DNA of 62,007 nt. It comes from Lentimicrobiaceae bacterium. GTDB taxonomy: Bacteria > Bacteroidota > Bacteroidia > Bacteroidales > JAGONC01. Under the pieces are notes generated by a model. It was not told the origin of the DNA. It made no database searches and saw only the letters and a program-made list of their open reading frames with translations. Below, piece by piece: positions 61,218 through 62,007 of the stretch. The position numbers were made by a program, and so were the translations under genes. The stretch spans positions 1 through 62,007 of the forward strand of contig JAGONC010000017.1 of NCBI GenBank assembly GCA_017993235.1, given 5' to 3'. Each line of letters starts with the position of its first letter. Within the stretch, counting starts at the first letter, position 1.

Positions 61218-62007
61218 ATGAAGTGCGTGTCCATCAATACCGGATTTCTGAATATTCCTCTGGCCGACATGTTCGTAACCAGCCCGGAGGTCACTTCCGG
61301 TAGACGGTTGCCGAAGACCGATCCTGTGGCATGCTCCATCCGGACACTACTTATCACGGCAGGAAAACGTAAAATACTGATCGATACCGGGGTGGGAACG
61401 CTCATCGGTCGGGAAATTCTGGACTATTATGATTACCGTTCAGAAGGTGACTGGGAATTCTTGCTTAAGCTGTATGATCTTTCTCCTTCCGATATCACCG
61501 ATGTGATCCTGACCCACCTTCATTTTGATCATTGCGGTGGTGCGGTTCAATTACCACCCGACTCTCCGGATCCAGAAAGGATAGTACTGACATTTCCGGC
61601 CGCTACCCACTGGGTCAGCCGGGCTCAATGGGATTGGGCACAACAAATTGAGCAAAGAGAACCGGATTCTTTTTTTGAACACACTTTCCTCCCCATTCAG
61701 AAAGCCGGCCGGTTACAACTTGTTGAAAACGACACGGAGATCCTTCCGGGAATTCAGGTACGCATATTCTCTGGTCACACCAGGGGACTCATGGTTCCCA
61801 TCATTTCCACAGAAAATGAAACGATTGCGTTTGCCGGCGATCTGATCCCGACCCCCGCTCATCTTGATTCGAATATTGGGATGTCGTACGATCGTGATCC
61901 GGAACTTGTCCGGGAGGAAAAGAAGGGATTCCTTGCGGAAATTAAGTCACACGACTGGAAACTCTTATTTCAACATGATCCTGTTTCTGAGAGGAGAGAG
62001 GAGAAAG
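61218..62007 (+). CDS. Metallo-beta-lactamase-fold hydrolase, cut by the window end
   Basis: An open frame of 263 codons without a stop before the end. It has the zinc motif THLHFDHCGG, a later SGHTRG with a His ligand, FAGDLIPTPAHL with the bridging Asp, and FQHDP near the end, the pattern of quorum-quenching-lactonase-like MBL proteins. ATG 61218 directly precedes KCVSINTG. The last residues (SERREEK) are read from a purine-only repeat identical over 19 bases to the one at 51928-51964, so the native C-terminus may have been replaced or extended. Divergent from the enoyl-CoA hydratase, with a -7-like TATTTTGG at 61190. Confidence 0.82.
   Translation, partial: MKCVSINTGFLNIPLADMFVTSPEVTSGRRLPKTDPVACSIRTLLITAGKRKILIDTGVGTLIGREILDYYDYRSEGDWEFLLKLYDLSPSDITDVILTHLHFDHCGGAVQLPPDSPDPERIVLTFPAATHWVSRAQWDWAQQIEQREPDSFFEHTFLPIQKAGRLQLVENDTEILPGIQVRIFSGHTRGLMVPIISTENETIAFAGDLIPTPAHLDSNIGMSYDRDPELVREEKKGFLAEIKSHDWKLLFQHDPVSERREEK

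Overview
The window reads as a chromosome segment from an uncultured-type member of the Bacteroidota, probably near the Bacteroidales. The evidence is a SusC/SusD pair, lipoproteins with an acidic stretch after the lipid cysteine, several proteins ending in a type IX secretion (T9SS) sorting domain, -7 promoter boxes of the TAnnTTTG kind, few Shine-Dalgarno sites, and fused isobutyryl-CoA mutase. Base composition is close to half GC, apart from clearly AT-richer stretches in a defence region (about 24.2-30.7 kb) and a toxin-antitoxin pair (47.2-48.9 kb).

Layout. 1-3.8 kb: the 3' part of a biotin-dependent carboxyltransferase, an acyl-CoA dehydrogenase and HMG-CoA lyase, which looks like branched-chain (leucine type) acid breakdown. 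4-16 kb: a polysaccharide utilisation locus with a PKD lipoprotein, GH16 laminarinase-type enzyme, SusC, SusD and two GH30 enzymes, most simply read as a beta-1,3/1,6-glucan system, followed by a convergent secreted sialidase. 16.6-18.6 kb: acetoacetyl-CoA synthetase. 18.6-30.7 kb: a large minus-strand defence island built on a type I restriction-modification system (hsdR, hsdM, a full hsdS and a half-length hsdS) with an HTH/nucleotidyltransferase pair, DUF3800, HAD phosphatase, DUF6398 and a YgjP-like protease, plus three apparent short transcripts in one 460-bp gap. 31-36.6 kb: an HMG-CoA-lyase-like enzyme without the catalytic Cys, butyrate kinase and IcmF. 36.9-43.5 kb: a PKD/T9SS protein and four nucleotide-sugar enzymes (RfbB, GalE, Ugd, UDP-xylose synthase) for surface polysaccharide. 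43.7-45.8 kb: an EtfD-like membrane Fe-S protein. 46-50.7 kb: two near-identical T9SS proteins flanking an AbiE-type toxin-antitoxin pair. 50.9-61.1 kb: a minus-strand beta-oxidation region (etfA, etfB, acyl-CoA dehydrogenase, thiolase, hydroxyacyl-CoA dehydrogenase, enoyl-CoA hydratase) with two S23-type four-helix-bundle genes. 61.2 kb to the end: an open metallo-beta-lactamase-fold gene.

How it fits together. Polymers are cut and imported by the glucan locus. Fatty and branched acids are oxidised by dehydrogenases that hand electrons to EtfAB and, by inference, through the EtfD-like protein to menaquinone. IcmF and butyrate kinase link isobutyryl-CoA, butyryl-CoA and butyryl phosphate.

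The most unusual feature is the repeat content. At least seven families of short-word repeats sit between genes, often directly against a -7 box or a start codon. One palindromic family has a copy inserted in frame inside acetoacetyl-CoA synthetase, bounded by a 6-bp direct repeat, and another repeat forms the last readable codons of the final gene. No tRNA, rRNA, CRISPR array or transposase gene was seen.
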